Shown here in pieces: positions 10,079 through 18,556 of a DNA stretch of 64,000 nucleotides; the stretch's first letter is position 1; the number at the start of each line of letters is the position of its first letter. This DNA comes from Porphyromonas uenonis DSM 23387 = JCM 13868 (GTDB lineage Bacteria > Bacteroidota > Bacteroidia > Bacteroidales > Porphyromonadaceae). The notes under the pieces were generated by a model that saw nothing but the letters and a program-made list of their open reading frames with translations, had not been told where the DNA came from and made no database searches. The stretch covers positions 1 to 64,000 of the forward strand of contig NZ_KI535307.1 in the NCBI RefSeq assembly GCF_000482365.1, read 5' to 3'. A program made the translations under genes and the position numbers.

Positions 10079-10086
10079 TACATTTG
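10079..10086 (+). promoter_or_regulatory. -7 box for the murG-ftsZ operon
   Basis: TACATTTG matches TAnnTTTG and lies 82 bp upstream of the murG start, just downstream of the 22-bp array. Confidence 0.55.
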
Positions 10087-10168
10087 TAAGCGATAGCAGT
10101 CGGGCTAGCTAGCGCTGACTGCGACAGACCTTTTTTATCTCAGTAGACTTTATCGATCTCATCGTGCT

Positions 10169-11281
10169 ATGCAAGAGCCAAACAAACCTAGAGTGATCAT
10201 CAGCGGAGGCGGTACTGGTGGACATATCAACCCCGCCCTAGCTATTGCCGACGAGGTGCGTCGACGCTATCCCGAGAGTCAGATACTTTTCGTCGGAGCT
10301 CTGGGACGTATGGAGATGGAGCGTGTCCCCGCTGCAGGCTATGAGATCGTAGGCCTGCCTGTCATGGGGATGGATCGCAAGCGTCTCTGGCGCAACTTTA
10401 AGGTGCTGCACTCTCTGATCAAGAGCCGCCTGATGGTTCGCAAGACTTTGGCAGACTTTCACCCCGATCTAGCCGTCGGTGTGGGTGGCTATGCGAGCGC
10501 CCCTACGCTCAAGGAGGCTCAGCGTAGCGGTATCCCAACGCTCCTACAGGAGCAAAATAGCTATGCCGGCGTGACCAATAAGTTCCTGGCTCGTGAGGCG
10601 AAGTGTATCTGCGTCGCTTACCCAGGTATGGAGCGCTTCTTCCCGAGTGATCGGATCATCCTAACGGGCAATCCTGTACGCCACGCTATCGAGTACAACC
10701 ATACGACTCGTGAGGAGGCGTGCGCTTACTTTGCGCTCCCCTCTTCACTGTCACGTACTATCTTGGTCATGGGCGGTAGTCTAGGGGCTAGGACGATCAA
10801 TGAGTCGGTCGTGGCTGCGCTACCTGAGTGGAGCAAGCTAGGCTATCAATTGATCTGGCAGACGGGACGTAGCTACGAGCATGAAGCACAGGAGCTGATC
10901 AAGGAGTATGATATTAGCAAGCGAGCTTACGTCTCGGCATACGTAGAGCGCATGGATCTAGCTTACCGTCTGGCCGATGTAGCGGTGTCTCGTGCGGGTG
11001 CCCTGAGCGTCTCGGAGCTTTGTCTCTCGGAGCTACCAGCCATCCTAATTCCTTCGCCCAATGTGGCTGAGGATCATCAGACGAAAAATGCGCGTGCACT
11101 CTCTACTCGTGGCGCTGCAATACTCCTTCCCGACAGCGAAGCGGTAGGTCAGATGGGGCTAACCATCACTGAGCTACTCAAAGATGAGACGCGGAGAGAG
11201 GAGATGAAGGCGGCGCTCCGTGACCTTGCTACACCGCAAGCTGTAGAGCGCATCGTGGATCAGATGGAGCTACTGTGGTAG
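10169..11281 (+). CDS. murG: UDP-GlcNAc:undecaprenyl-PP-MurNAc-pentapeptide GlcNAc transferase
   Basis: This 370-residue peripheral inner-membrane glycosyltransferase (GT28) converts lipid I to lipid II. The N-terminal glycine-rich loop GGGTGGHINPALAIADE (about 10-27) and the second loop MGGSLGARTINE (about 200-211) are intact. The family signature around VSRAGALSVSELCL, which contacts UDP-GlcNAc, is also present. It is the first gene of the local dcw cluster. The usual upstream genes (murD, ftsW) are absent; a palindrome array and a promoter stand there instead. Confidence 0.97.
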   Translation: MQEPNKPRVIISGGGTGGHINPALAIADEVRRRYPESQILFVGALGRMEMERVPAAGYEIVGLPVMGMDRKRLWRNFKVLHSLIKSRLMVRKTLADFHPDLAVGVGGYASAPTLKEAQRSGIPTLLQEQNSYAGVTNKFLAREAKCICVAYPGMERFFPSDRIILTGNPVRHAIEYNHTTREEACAYFALPSSLSRTILVMGGSLGARTINESVVAALPEWSKLGYQLIWQTGRSYEHEAQELIKEYDISKRAYVSAYVERMDLAYRLADVAVSRAGALSVSELCLSELPAILIPSPNVAEDHQTKNARALSTRGAAILLPDSEAVGQMGLTITELLKDETRREEMKAALRDLATPQAVERIVDQMELLW

Positions 11282-11316
11282 TCTCTTTTTACTTTGCAAA
11301 GACCATTCGCTAACGC

Positions 11317-12690
11317 ATGAGTTACGTTTATTTTATCGGTATCGGAGGTGCTGGCATGAGTGCTCTAGCACGTTACTATCACCTCAAGGGATACAACGTG
11401 TCGGGCTACGACCGCTCACACAACATGTACACCGACGAGCTAGAGCAGCTAGGCATCGCTATACACTACGACAGCGATGCCTCGTGGCTGGAGAGCGCTC
11501 CGATGACTCCTGATAATACGCTAGTCATCTACACGCCTGCTATACCGCACGACCACCCTGAGCTATGCTATCTGCGTAGTCATCACTTCCGTGTGCTAAA
11601 GCGCGCTGAGGCGCTTGGCGTCATAGCCGAGAGCTACCGCACACTGGCTGTTGCTGGTTCGCATGGCAAGACCACGACGACCAACATGCTAGCGCATATC
11701 CTAGATGGTGCCAAGGAGGTGGGCTGTACCGCATTCATCGGCGGGCTGGCTGTGGATACGGGATCTAACTTTATCTACTCCGACCACTCCGATCTGCTGG
11801 TGGTAGAGGCGGACGAGTATGACCGCTCGTTCCTACACCTCAACCCCTATATGGCTGTAGTGACCTCGACCGATGCGGATCACCTAGACATCTACGGAGA
11901 CTATGCGGGGTACCTAGCAGGCTTTGAAGAGTTTTGTAGCCAAATACAGCCTGGTGGCACGCTACTGATGAAGGAAGGGCTACCGATCAAGCCACACCTA
12001 GCTGAGGGCGTACGCACATTGACCTATGGCAGTGCCTCTACGGCGGACGTTTACTACGACCATGTGACCGTCGGAGATGGGACGATCCGCTTCGACTGGC
12101 ACTACCCAGAGGCGGGGCTTCATCTGGAGCAGGTCGCTCTCGGGGTGCCTGTACGTACTAACCTAGAGAATGCTACGGCAGCTATGACCATCGCTTATCT
12201 CAACGGGGTCGCTCCTGCTGACATCGTACGAGGCGTGGAGAGCTTTCGAGGTACCAAGCGACGCTTCGAGCTGGTACTGCAGACGGATCGTCACCTACTC
12301 ATCGATGACTATGCGCATCACCCAGTGGAGCTAGACAGTTCCATTCGCTCGATCAAGGAGATCTACGGCTCGGAGGATGTGCTGGCTATCTTTCAGCCAC
12401 ATCTCTACTCGCGCACGGCAGACTTTTATCAGGACTTTGCCAAGAGCCTCTCACATGTAGATCAGGTGATCGTGCTAGACATTTACCCAGCCCGTGAGGA
12501 GCCTATGCCTGGCGTCACATCGGAGCTTATATACAAGGAGCTGACAGCGCCACATCGCTGGCTATGTACCAAGGAGGAGCTGCTCCCTCTGCTTCGACAG
12601 ATAGAACTACCACGAGTGGTGGTCACGGTCGGTGCAGGAGACATTGACAAGCTGGTCCTCCCGATCAGAGATTATCTAGCTACACTATAA
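11317..12690 (+). CDS. murC: UDP-N-acetylmuramate--L-alanine ligase
   Basis: This 457-residue cytosolic Mur ligase adds L-Ala to UDP-MurNAc. The N-terminal Rossmann motif GIGGAGMSALARYY (about 8-21), the ATP P-loop GSHGKTTTTNML (about 114-125) and the DDYAHHPVE motif (about 329-337) are visible. Length is normal. It follows murG by 35 bp and precedes ftsQ by 9 bp, so co-transcription is very likely. Confidence 0.97.
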   Translation: MSYVYFIGIGGAGMSALARYYHLKGYNVSGYDRSHNMYTDELEQLGIAIHYDSDASWLESAPMTPDNTLVIYTPAIPHDHPELCYLRSHHFRVLKRAEALGVIAESYRTLAVAGSHGKTTTTNMLAHILDGAKEVGCTAFIGGLAVDTGSNFIYSDHSDLLVVEADEYDRSFLHLNPYMAVVTSTDADHLDIYGDYAGYLAGFEEFCSQIQPGGTLLMKEGLPIKPHLAEGVRTLTYGSASTADVYYDHVTVGDGTIRFDWHYPEAGLHLEQVALGVPVRTNLENATAAMTIAYLNGVAPADIVRGVESFRGTKRRFELVLQTDRHLLIDDYAHHPVELDSSIRSIKEIYGSEDVLAIFQPHLYSRTADFYQDFAKSLSHVDQVIVLDIYPAREEPMPGVTSELIYKELTAPHRWLCTKEELLPLLRQIELPRVVVTVGAGDIDKLVLPIRDYLATL

Positions 12691-12699
12691 CAATAAGGT

Positions 12700-13479
12700 A
12701 TGCGCTACCTATATCTCTCTCTCGCTCTGCTCCTCGTAGGACTACTCTGCTACATGGCACTCGTGCCTCCTCAGATAGCGCCAGCACGTATCGTCGACGT
12801 GAAGGCGGATATTAGGTATGAGGGGGAGCACCCCTTGATGCCGGAGCGAGATCTCGTGAGCGAACTGAAGGCGCTAGGCTTTCGTCCCATAGGTCAGTCG
12901 GTAGACTCACTCTCCACGATGGCTATCGAGTCACAGCTGATACGCAACGGACTCTTTAGCCATATAGACCTCTACACCACTCCGGGTGGTGTGCTGCACG
13001 TATCCATGCTACAGCGCGAACCGCTCTTTACGCTCCTCACACCACAGGGTAACTACTTCGTCTGCAAGGATCAGACGGTGGTCCCGATAGAGCGTAGTGA
13101 GGACTACTATACGACCTTCCTGCCAGTCAGCGGGAGCGTATCTGTAAAGCAAGCCTCTCATCAGCTCTACCCACTGATGCAGCTAATCCTCTCTGACCCT
13201 CTCTGGCGAGATCTATTCATACACATCTATGTAGACCCATACCGAGGGGTCATAGCCACGCCACGAGCTAGTAATACGGAGATTATCCTCGGCTCTAGCT
13301 CCAACTGGAAGGAGAAGCTGGACAAGCTCAAGCTCTTCGTAGAGCAGGTGATCCCCATATTTGGCTGGAATAGCTTTATTTCAGTAAATTTGGAGTACAA
13401 AGACCAGATAGTAACTGTCCCGTCAGAGGAGGGAGCGCTACAACACTCCCAACCAAGCCTCCCGGCACAGACTTTATAA
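12700..13479 (+). CDS. ftsQ: cell division protein FtsQ/DivIB-like
   Basis: This 259-residue bitopic protein has an N-terminal membrane segment (about 3-24). A POTRA-like region (about 33-100) and a beta-rich C-terminal domain follow. In the divisome FtsQ bridges FtsB/FtsL to other components. Primary sequence conservation is weak, as usual for Bacteroidota FtsQ. The call rests largely on architecture and on the position between murC and ftsA. Confidence 0.85.
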   Translation: MRYLYLSLALLLVGLLCYMALVPPQIAPARIVDVKADIRYEGEHPLMPERDLVSELKALGFRPIGQSVDSLSTMAIESQLIRNGLFSHIDLYTTPGGVLHVSMLQREPLFTLLTPQGNYFVCKDQTVVPIERSEDYYTTFLPVSGSVSVKQASHQLYPLMQLILSDPLWRDLFIHIYVDPYRGVIATPRASNTEIILGSSSNWKEKLDKLKLFVEQVIPIFGWNSFISVNLEYKDQIVTVPSEEGALQHSQPSLPAQTL

Positions 13480-13512
13480 TACCACTCTCACGACTTAATC
13501 GCAAGCACTCGA

Positions 13513-14967
13513 ATGTCATACAACGAAGATCTCTACACCGCCATAGACTTAGGTAGTGCTACCATACGGGGTATGGTAGGTACTAAGAAGGATGGCAAAG
13601 TCCTCCCTATCGCAATAGCCGAGGTGCCCACAAGCAACGCAATCCGCAAGGGGGTCGTCAACAATATGGAGGAGCTACACAACAAGCTCAAGGTACTTAT
13701 AGATCGACTCAACGAGCAGCTCCCCGACAAGCACACTGAGATCAAAAAGGTCTACGTAGGCTTCGGTGGTAAGTCCCTTATGTCTCGATCCTACAAGATC
13801 AATCATAAGATGGACAATCCTGACGGAGAGGAGATCAGCGACTACCATATCAACCTGATCAATGAGCGCGTCAAGAACTACCGACTCAACGCTCACGAGG
13901 TGCTAGACGTATCTGACCCTTACTGTCTCGTAGACGGACGCGTGGAGCGGAATATCAAGGGGTTGCTCTGCACGGAGTTTTCGATCCACTTTAACCTCAT
14001 CACGACCCGCTCTAGCAATGTCAACTTCATCCGTATGGCTATCGAGGACCGTCTAGGACTTGAGCTAGAGGCCATCCTTCCCTCACCATGCTGCGAGGCG
14101 GACGTGCTCCTCTACCCTGATGCTAAGACGCTCGGCGTAGCGCTAGTCAACATTGGTGCGGGTACTTCCTCTGTCGCTATCTACAAAAACGACACGCTGA
14201 AGTGCCTACGGATCATCCCCTTTGGTTCGAAAAACATCACCAACGACCTGATGTCCCTCCACATCACCTACCCCGAGGCAGAGAAGATCAAGCTGGAGAA
14301 TGCGACCCCCTTTACCGATGCCTACGATGATGAGACGCTCACGCTCAGCTCTCCCGATGGTACCCGTGACCGTGAGCTTAAGATGCGTGATGTCAACAGC
14401 CTCGTGACAGCCCGCATGAAGGAGATCACAGCAAACGTACTCCGTGTCATCCACGACTTCGAGGCTGGTGCTCGGCTGGGGTCTGGCATTGTCTTAGCGG
14501 GACAAGGCGCTCTGATGACTGGCTTCGTGAACTACCTACAGGGCGAGAGCAAGTTTGTTTCGCTAGCTCGTGAGTTCAACGATAAGGTTTACAAGGGCGA
14601 TACGCCTCTCTCTGGAGATGTAGACTACGCTGGCTGCGCAGGACTCATCTATCGTGCGGAGGTCAACTGCATCGGCTCCATCGATGCGCCTCAGAGTACC
14701 ACCGCTCCATCAAGCAAGGTCGCCACACCAGTACCTCAAGCCACGGTGCAAGCTAGCCAGCCAGAGGAAACTCCCGAAGAGGATCATAGCACTGAAACTA
14801 CAGAGGAGCACTCCCAGCAACAGCCTCAAACGTCGCTCTTTGACCTGCCCGATATTGATCAGCCTCGCAAAGCTACAAAGCGGGAGCCTAAGAGTGCCAA
14901 GCGGAAGAAGTCCTTCAATTGGTTCTCCAAGATTAAGGATGTTCTGACCAACGATGATGTTGACTAG
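13513..14967 (+). CDS. ftsA: cell division protein FtsA
   Basis: This 484-residue actin-fold ATPase tethers FtsZ to the membrane. AIDLGSATIRGMVG (about 10-23) is the phosphate-1 motif, and VNIGAGTSSVAIY (about 213-225) is phosphate-2. After about residue 395 there is a disordered linker rich in Thr, Ser, Pro, Gln and Glu. The end carries Lys, Phe and Trp (KKSFNWFSKIKDVL), a plausible amphipathic membrane-targeting helix. The linker is longer than in E. coli FtsA, as in other Bacteroidota. Confidence 0.95.
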   Translation: MSYNEDLYTAIDLGSATIRGMVGTKKDGKVLPIAIAEVPTSNAIRKGVVNNMEELHNKLKVLIDRLNEQLPDKHTEIKKVYVGFGGKSLMSRSYKINHKMDNPDGEEISDYHINLINERVKNYRLNAHEVLDVSDPYCLVDGRVERNIKGLLCTEFSIHFNLITTRSSNVNFIRMAIEDRLGLELEAILPSPCCEADVLLYPDAKTLGVALVNIGAGTSSVAIYKNDTLKCLRIIPFGSKNITNDLMSLHITYPEAEKIKLENATPFTDAYDDETLTLSSPDGTRDRELKMRDVNSLVTARMKEITANVLRVIHDFEAGARLGSGIVLAGQGALMTGFVNYLQGESKFVSLAREFNDKVYKGDTPLSGDVDYAGCAGLIYRAEVNCIGSIDAPQSTTAPSSKVATPVPQATVQASQPEETPEEDHSTETTEEHSQQQPQTSLFDLPDIDQPRKATKREPKSAKRKKSFNWFSKIKDVLTNDDVD

Positions 14968-15018
14968 TCAGTCACACCCACTCTCCCATTTTATCTAACC
15001 TCTTACCTCTTTCGACAA

Positions 15019-16440
15019 ATGGATAACGCAGACAAGCTCGTCAACTTCAAATATAACAAAGCGGTTGCTCAGAAAAAGCTAATCAAGGTGATCGGCGTAG
15101 GTGGTGCTGGAGGCAACGCCGTCAAGCACATTCACGCTTCTGGACTCCAAGGGGTATCCTATCTGCTCCTCAACACAGATGAGCAAGACCTCGCCAAGAG
15201 TGGGCTAAAAGATGTAGCCGTCATCGGACAGAAGCTAACCCAAGGACTAGGCGCGGGAAGTAAGATTGAGGTCGGCGAAGAGGCCGCACTAGAAGATCGA
15301 GAGCTCATCCACGCCCTCCTCGATGACAACGAGACACAGATGGTCTTCATCTGTGCTGGTATGGGAGGTGGCACAGGGACTGGCGCTGCGCCTGTCATTG
15401 CAAAGATAGCTCGCGACATGGGACTGCTCACGGTCGGCTTTATCTTCATGCCTTTCGTCCGTGAGGAGAGACAGCGTATGATCAAAGCTGCGCAAGGTGC
15501 CGAGCGCATGCGCCAAGAGGTGGACTCACTGGTTATCATTGCCAACGAAAACATCAACCAAGTCTACGGAGAGCTTCCCTGGGACGAGTCTCTCAACAAA
15601 GCCAACGAGATCTTAGCCAATGCCGTTCGCGCCATCACCATGGTCATCACCAACGAGATGGAGATGAACCAAGACTTCGCCGACGTACGCACCACACTCA
15701 AGGACGGAGGCATCGCACACATCAGCATCGGCTACGGCGAGGGCTCCGATCGTGTGAGCAAGGCTATCGACTCGGCACTGCGCTCTCCCCTACTCAACAA
15801 CGACGATATCACGACAGCGACGAGGCTACAGCTCGCTATCTTCTACGACCCGTCCGACGCGCTGACGACAGACGAGATGGACGAGATCAAGAAGCTCACC
15901 TCCTCCATCCGCAATCTGCAGAACAACAAGTCGGGTCACGCCTTCAACGAGGAACTGGGCAACAAAGTGATGGTCGTCATCATCGCATCAGGCTTCCAAA
16001 AGGAGGCGCACATGCCCATGACCGCTATGGATGTAGAGGACTATGTGCGTCAGACGGAGATCGAGAAGGAGCAAAACAAGCTGCTCAACCAGTATTACTC
16101 CGAGTTTGACCTGGAGCCACGTAGCTCTCTGCCCACCTTCGTGCCTATCGTGCTGACCGACGACGAGCTAGATCGTGACGACCTGATCGACTACCTCGAC
16201 GAGGAGCCCGCTAAGAACCACAGCTACTCAGAGGTGGAGGAACGACGTGCTAAGTATAAGTACGGCAACCAGACACCTGCTATGTCGCAAACGTTGGACA
16301 CCTCAAAGGTTGCCCAGCGCTCCACGCCTACTAGGACGCCTAGCGCAGACGTAGAGGAGCTCCCCAGCGTAGATCCGACACAGGAAGGCAGCGAGCCCAC
16401 CACCCAATCAGTCAATCAGCCCAAGATCATCAAGTTCTGA
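15019..16440 (+). CDS. ftsZ: cell division protein FtsZ
   Basis: This 473-residue tubulin-like GTPase forms the Z ring. GGAGGNAVKHI (about 28-38) and the tubulin signature GGGTGTGAAPVIA (about 115-127) are intact. The GTPase and C-terminal domains run to about residue 350. A disordered linker of about 110 residues follows. The protein ends in the conserved tail PKIIKF, which binds FtsA and similar partners. It is the last dcw gene here. Confidence 0.98.
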   Translation: MDNADKLVNFKYNKAVAQKKLIKVIGVGGAGGNAVKHIHASGLQGVSYLLLNTDEQDLAKSGLKDVAVIGQKLTQGLGAGSKIEVGEEAALEDRELIHALLDDNETQMVFICAGMGGGTGTGAAPVIAKIARDMGLLTVGFIFMPFVREERQRMIKAAQGAERMRQEVDSLVIIANENINQVYGELPWDESLNKANEILANAVRAITMVITNEMEMNQDFADVRTTLKDGGIAHISIGYGEGSDRVSKAIDSALRSPLLNNDDITTATRLQLAIFYDPSDALTTDEMDEIKKLTSSIRNLQNNKSGHAFNEELGNKVMVVIIASGFQKEAHMPMTAMDVEDYVRQTEIEKEQNKLLNQYYSEFDLEPRSSLPTFVPIVLTDDELDRDDLIDYLDEEPAKNHSYSEVEERRAKYKYGNQTPAMSQTLDTSKVAQRSTPTRTPSADVEELPSVDPTQEGSEPTTQSVNQPKIIKF

Positions 16441-16455
16441 GCAAGAGCTAGTCGC

Positions 16456-17208
16456 ATGTTCCCCTCCATTGTCCTGCTATGCGCTATGAGCAAAGAGCGC
16501 ATGGCGATACACTCCGCAATAGAGACTCTAGCTCCCGCCGTGGAGCTAGTGGAGCGTACTTTGGTTGAGGAGGAGCCTTTTGCCAGTTATCGCTACACTT
16601 TACGAATAGAGGAGCACCAGACGGAGTGGATCTTTCACCTCATTGAGACAGGCATCGGCAAGGTCCACGCAGCGCTTGCCACTCAACTAGCGATAGTGCG
16701 CTACCAGCCTCAGCTCTTAGTCAATGTCGGTGTGTCGGGAGGACTTTACGCAGGAGCGCAGGTCGGCGACCTCTGCCTCTCGACAGCTTACCGCTATCAC
16801 GACGTATGGTGTGGCGAGGGCAACGAGCGTGGACAGGTACAGGGCATGCCCGCACAGTATTCAGCAGATGCGGTAGCCATGGCGACTGTGGCTAAGCAAC
16901 TACGCATACCACTTCACGAAGGGTTGCTCCTCTGTGGCGACACCTTCATCCCCGATGCTGATCACCTAAGGGCCTTCGCACAGCAACACCCCGACCTCAT
17001 CGCAGTTGATATGGAGAGCGCCGCCATCGCTCAGACAGCTTACCTATATCATACGCCACTCGTCAGCCTACGCATCGTCAGCGACACCCCGCTCACGGAG
17101 CAGGATCATGGCAAGCAGTACGCAAACTTCTGGCAGCAGAGCGACCTTTTCCTAGCCCCCTTTGCAGATGCTATGCGACTTATCTGCACACTCGCAGGAA
17201 GCCTTTAG
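16456..17208 (+). CDS. mtnN: 5'-methylthioadenosine/S-adenosylhomocysteine nucleosidase
   Basis: This 250-residue cytosolic enzyme of the PNP/UDP phosphorylase superfamily would cleave MTA and SAH to adenine and a thioribosyl product. The opening LLCAMSKE places the catalytic Glu near residue 14. GVSGG (about 93-97) and the specificity segment GQVQGMPAQYSAD fit MTA nucleosidase. VDMESAAIAQ (Glu about 187) and IVSDTP (Asp about 211) complete the active site. Futalosine hydrolase is the main alternative, but the GxPAxxxAD segment and the presence of menA in the window favour MTAN. It lies 15 bp after ftsZ and is probably read through. Confidence 0.82.
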   Translation: MFPSIVLLCAMSKERMAIHSAIETLAPAVELVERTLVEEEPFASYRYTLRIEEHQTEWIFHLIETGIGKVHAALATQLAIVRYQPQLLVNVGVSGGLYAGAQVGDLCLSTAYRYHDVWCGEGNERGQVQGMPAQYSADAVAMATVAKQLRIPLHEGLLLCGDTFIPDADHLRAFAQQHPDLIAVDMESAAIAQTAYLYHTPLVSLRIVSDTPLTEQDHGKQYANFWQQSDLFLAPFADAMRLICTLAGSL

Positions 17209-17242
17209 TATACCCCAAGGGGCCTATACCAATTCCTTTCAC

Positions 17243-17250
17243 TACCTTTG
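17243..17250 (+). promoter_or_regulatory. -7 box of the BtuG-like gene
   Basis: TACCTTTG lies 28 bp upstream of the ATG at 17279. The 5' leader would be only about 20 nt, too short for a cobalamin riboswitch. This site also argues against the earlier in-frame ATG at 17162. Confidence 0.65.
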
Positions 17251-17278
17251 CAACAAAGTCAATCAAATCAATCATATT

Positions 17279-18445
17279 ATGAATCACTTGTATCGCAATC
17301 TACTCCTACTCTGTATCCTCAGTCTAGGACTCCTCAACTCTTGTCGCGAGGACGCACCCGTCGTACCTGCCGAATCGGAGGAGATAGCAAATAGTTCTCA
17401 AGTTAGTGGGGGCATAGTCGGCTTCTACCTACTCAACGAAGGTAACTTCCAGGCAAACAACAGTTCGCTGGACTACATGAACCTCGTCAGTGGTACCTAC
17501 ACACGCAACATTTATGCTACGGTCAATCCCAATGTCGTCAAGGAGCTTGGCGATACGGGCAATGACCTACAGGCATACGGCTCTAGACTATACGCAGTCA
17601 TCAACAGCTCCAACAAGGTAGAGGTGCTCAACGCTCAGAGCGGTAAGCGCATAGGTCAGGTAAACATCCCCAACTGTCGCTACATCTGCTTCAAGGGTGA
17701 CAACGCTTACGTCTCTAGCTACGTCAGCACGAGCACACGAGATGCTAAGGGTCAGGTACCAGGAGCCGTCTACCGTGTCAACCTCAACACGCTCGCTATC
17801 ACAGGACAGGTCGTCGTAGGCTACCAGCCTGAGGAGATGGTTATCAAGGGCGAAAGACTATACGTCGCTAACTCTGGTGGCTACATGAAGCCAAACTATG
17901 AGCGCACCGTATCAGTCATCGACCTTAAGAGCTTCACCGAGGTAGACAAGATCGAAGTTGGTATGAACCTCCACCGCCTCAGAATGGACCACAACGGTAG
18001 ACTATGGGTCACCTCTCGTGGTAACTACGGCAACGTACCCTCGAACCTCTACTACATAGACATCGATCCAGCTACGCAAAAGGTATCAAAGCTTGACTCG
18101 CTCAATATACCTTGTGCTGAGATGGCCTTCTATGGCGACAAGCTCTACTACTACAGCAGCGTCTGGGATAGTGCAGCTAAGAAGATGAAGACAGGCTTCG
18201 GACTCGTTGACATCAATGCTGCTAAGCCTCTCGCCGAGAGCTTTATCACCGATGGTACGGATGCAAACATTCAGACCGCCTATGGTCTTGCTATCCATCC
18301 CGCCTCGGGCGACATCTACATTACGGATGCCAAGGACTTTGTCTCTAGCGGTACGCTATACTGCTACACACCTGATGGTAAGCTCAAGTGGCAGACCAGA
18401 CGCACGGGGATGCTTCCCGCTCACATTGCTTTCGTAAATCAGTAA
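17279..18445 (+). CDS. BtuG-like surface beta-propeller lipoprotein (YncE/DUF5074 type)
   Basis: I chose the start at 17279 because it gives a clean lipoprotein signal (hydrophobic leader, lipobox LLNSC, Cys about 22) behind a promoter box. The mature part of the 388-residue protein is a repeat-rich beta-propeller (GFYLLNEGNFQANNSSLDYM, VVGYQPEEMVIKGERLYVAN, VSVIDLKSFTEVDKIEVG). In Bacteroides, BtuG is a propeller lipoprotein of this sort. It binds vitamin B12 on the surface and hands it to the TonB-dependent receptor BtuB encoded beside it. The downstream gene here is a TonB-dependent receptor, which fits. B12 specificity is inferred, not visible in the sequence. Confidence 0.72.
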   Translation: MNHLYRNLLLLCILSLGLLNSCREDAPVVPAESEEIANSSQVSGGIVGFYLLNEGNFQANNSSLDYMNLVSGTYTRNIYATVNPNVVKELGDTGNDLQAYGSRLYAVINSSNKVEVLNAQSGKRIGQVNIPNCRYICFKGDNAYVSSYVSTSTRDAKGQVPGAVYRVNLNTLAITGQVVVGYQPEEMVIKGERLYVANSGGYMKPNYERTVSVIDLKSFTEVDKIEVGMNLHRLRMDHNGRLWVTSRGNYGNVPSNLYYIDIDPATQKVSKLDSLNIPCAEMAFYGDKLYYYSSVWDSAAKKMKTGFGLVDINAAKPLAESFITDGTDANIQTAYGLAIHPASGDIYITDAKDFVSSGTLYCYTPDGKLKWQTRRTGMLPAHIAFVNQ

Positions 18446-18495
18446 GCTATTATAGGGCTGGTCTACAACTTAATCCAAGTCCGTTAGACAGCTAC

Positions 18496-18535
18496 GTAGG
18501 GGCGGACTCTTAGGGAGTTCGCCCCTACTATTTTC
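18496..18535 (+). terminator. hairpin between the BtuG-like gene and the receptor gene
   Basis: A 14-bp stem (18496-18509 with 18515-18528, one G-U pair) around the loop TTAGG is followed by TATTTTC. It can act as an intrinsic terminator or attenuator. That would make the lipoprotein more abundant than the receptor, because no separate receptor promoter is evident in the gap. Confidence 0.65.
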
Positions 18536-18556
18536 ACATCTAGGACTTCTATCCCG

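Noticed and set aside
16456-17208. Futalosine hydrolase (mqnB) as the function of the nucleosidase
   Set aside because: The GMPAQYSAD segment and the VDMES/SDTP spacing fit MTA/SAH nucleosidase, and menA in the window points to the classical menaquinone route.
17208-17279. Cobalamin riboswitch upstream of the BtuG-like gene
   Set aside because: The gap is about 70 bp and the promoter box leaves about 20 nt of leader, far too short.
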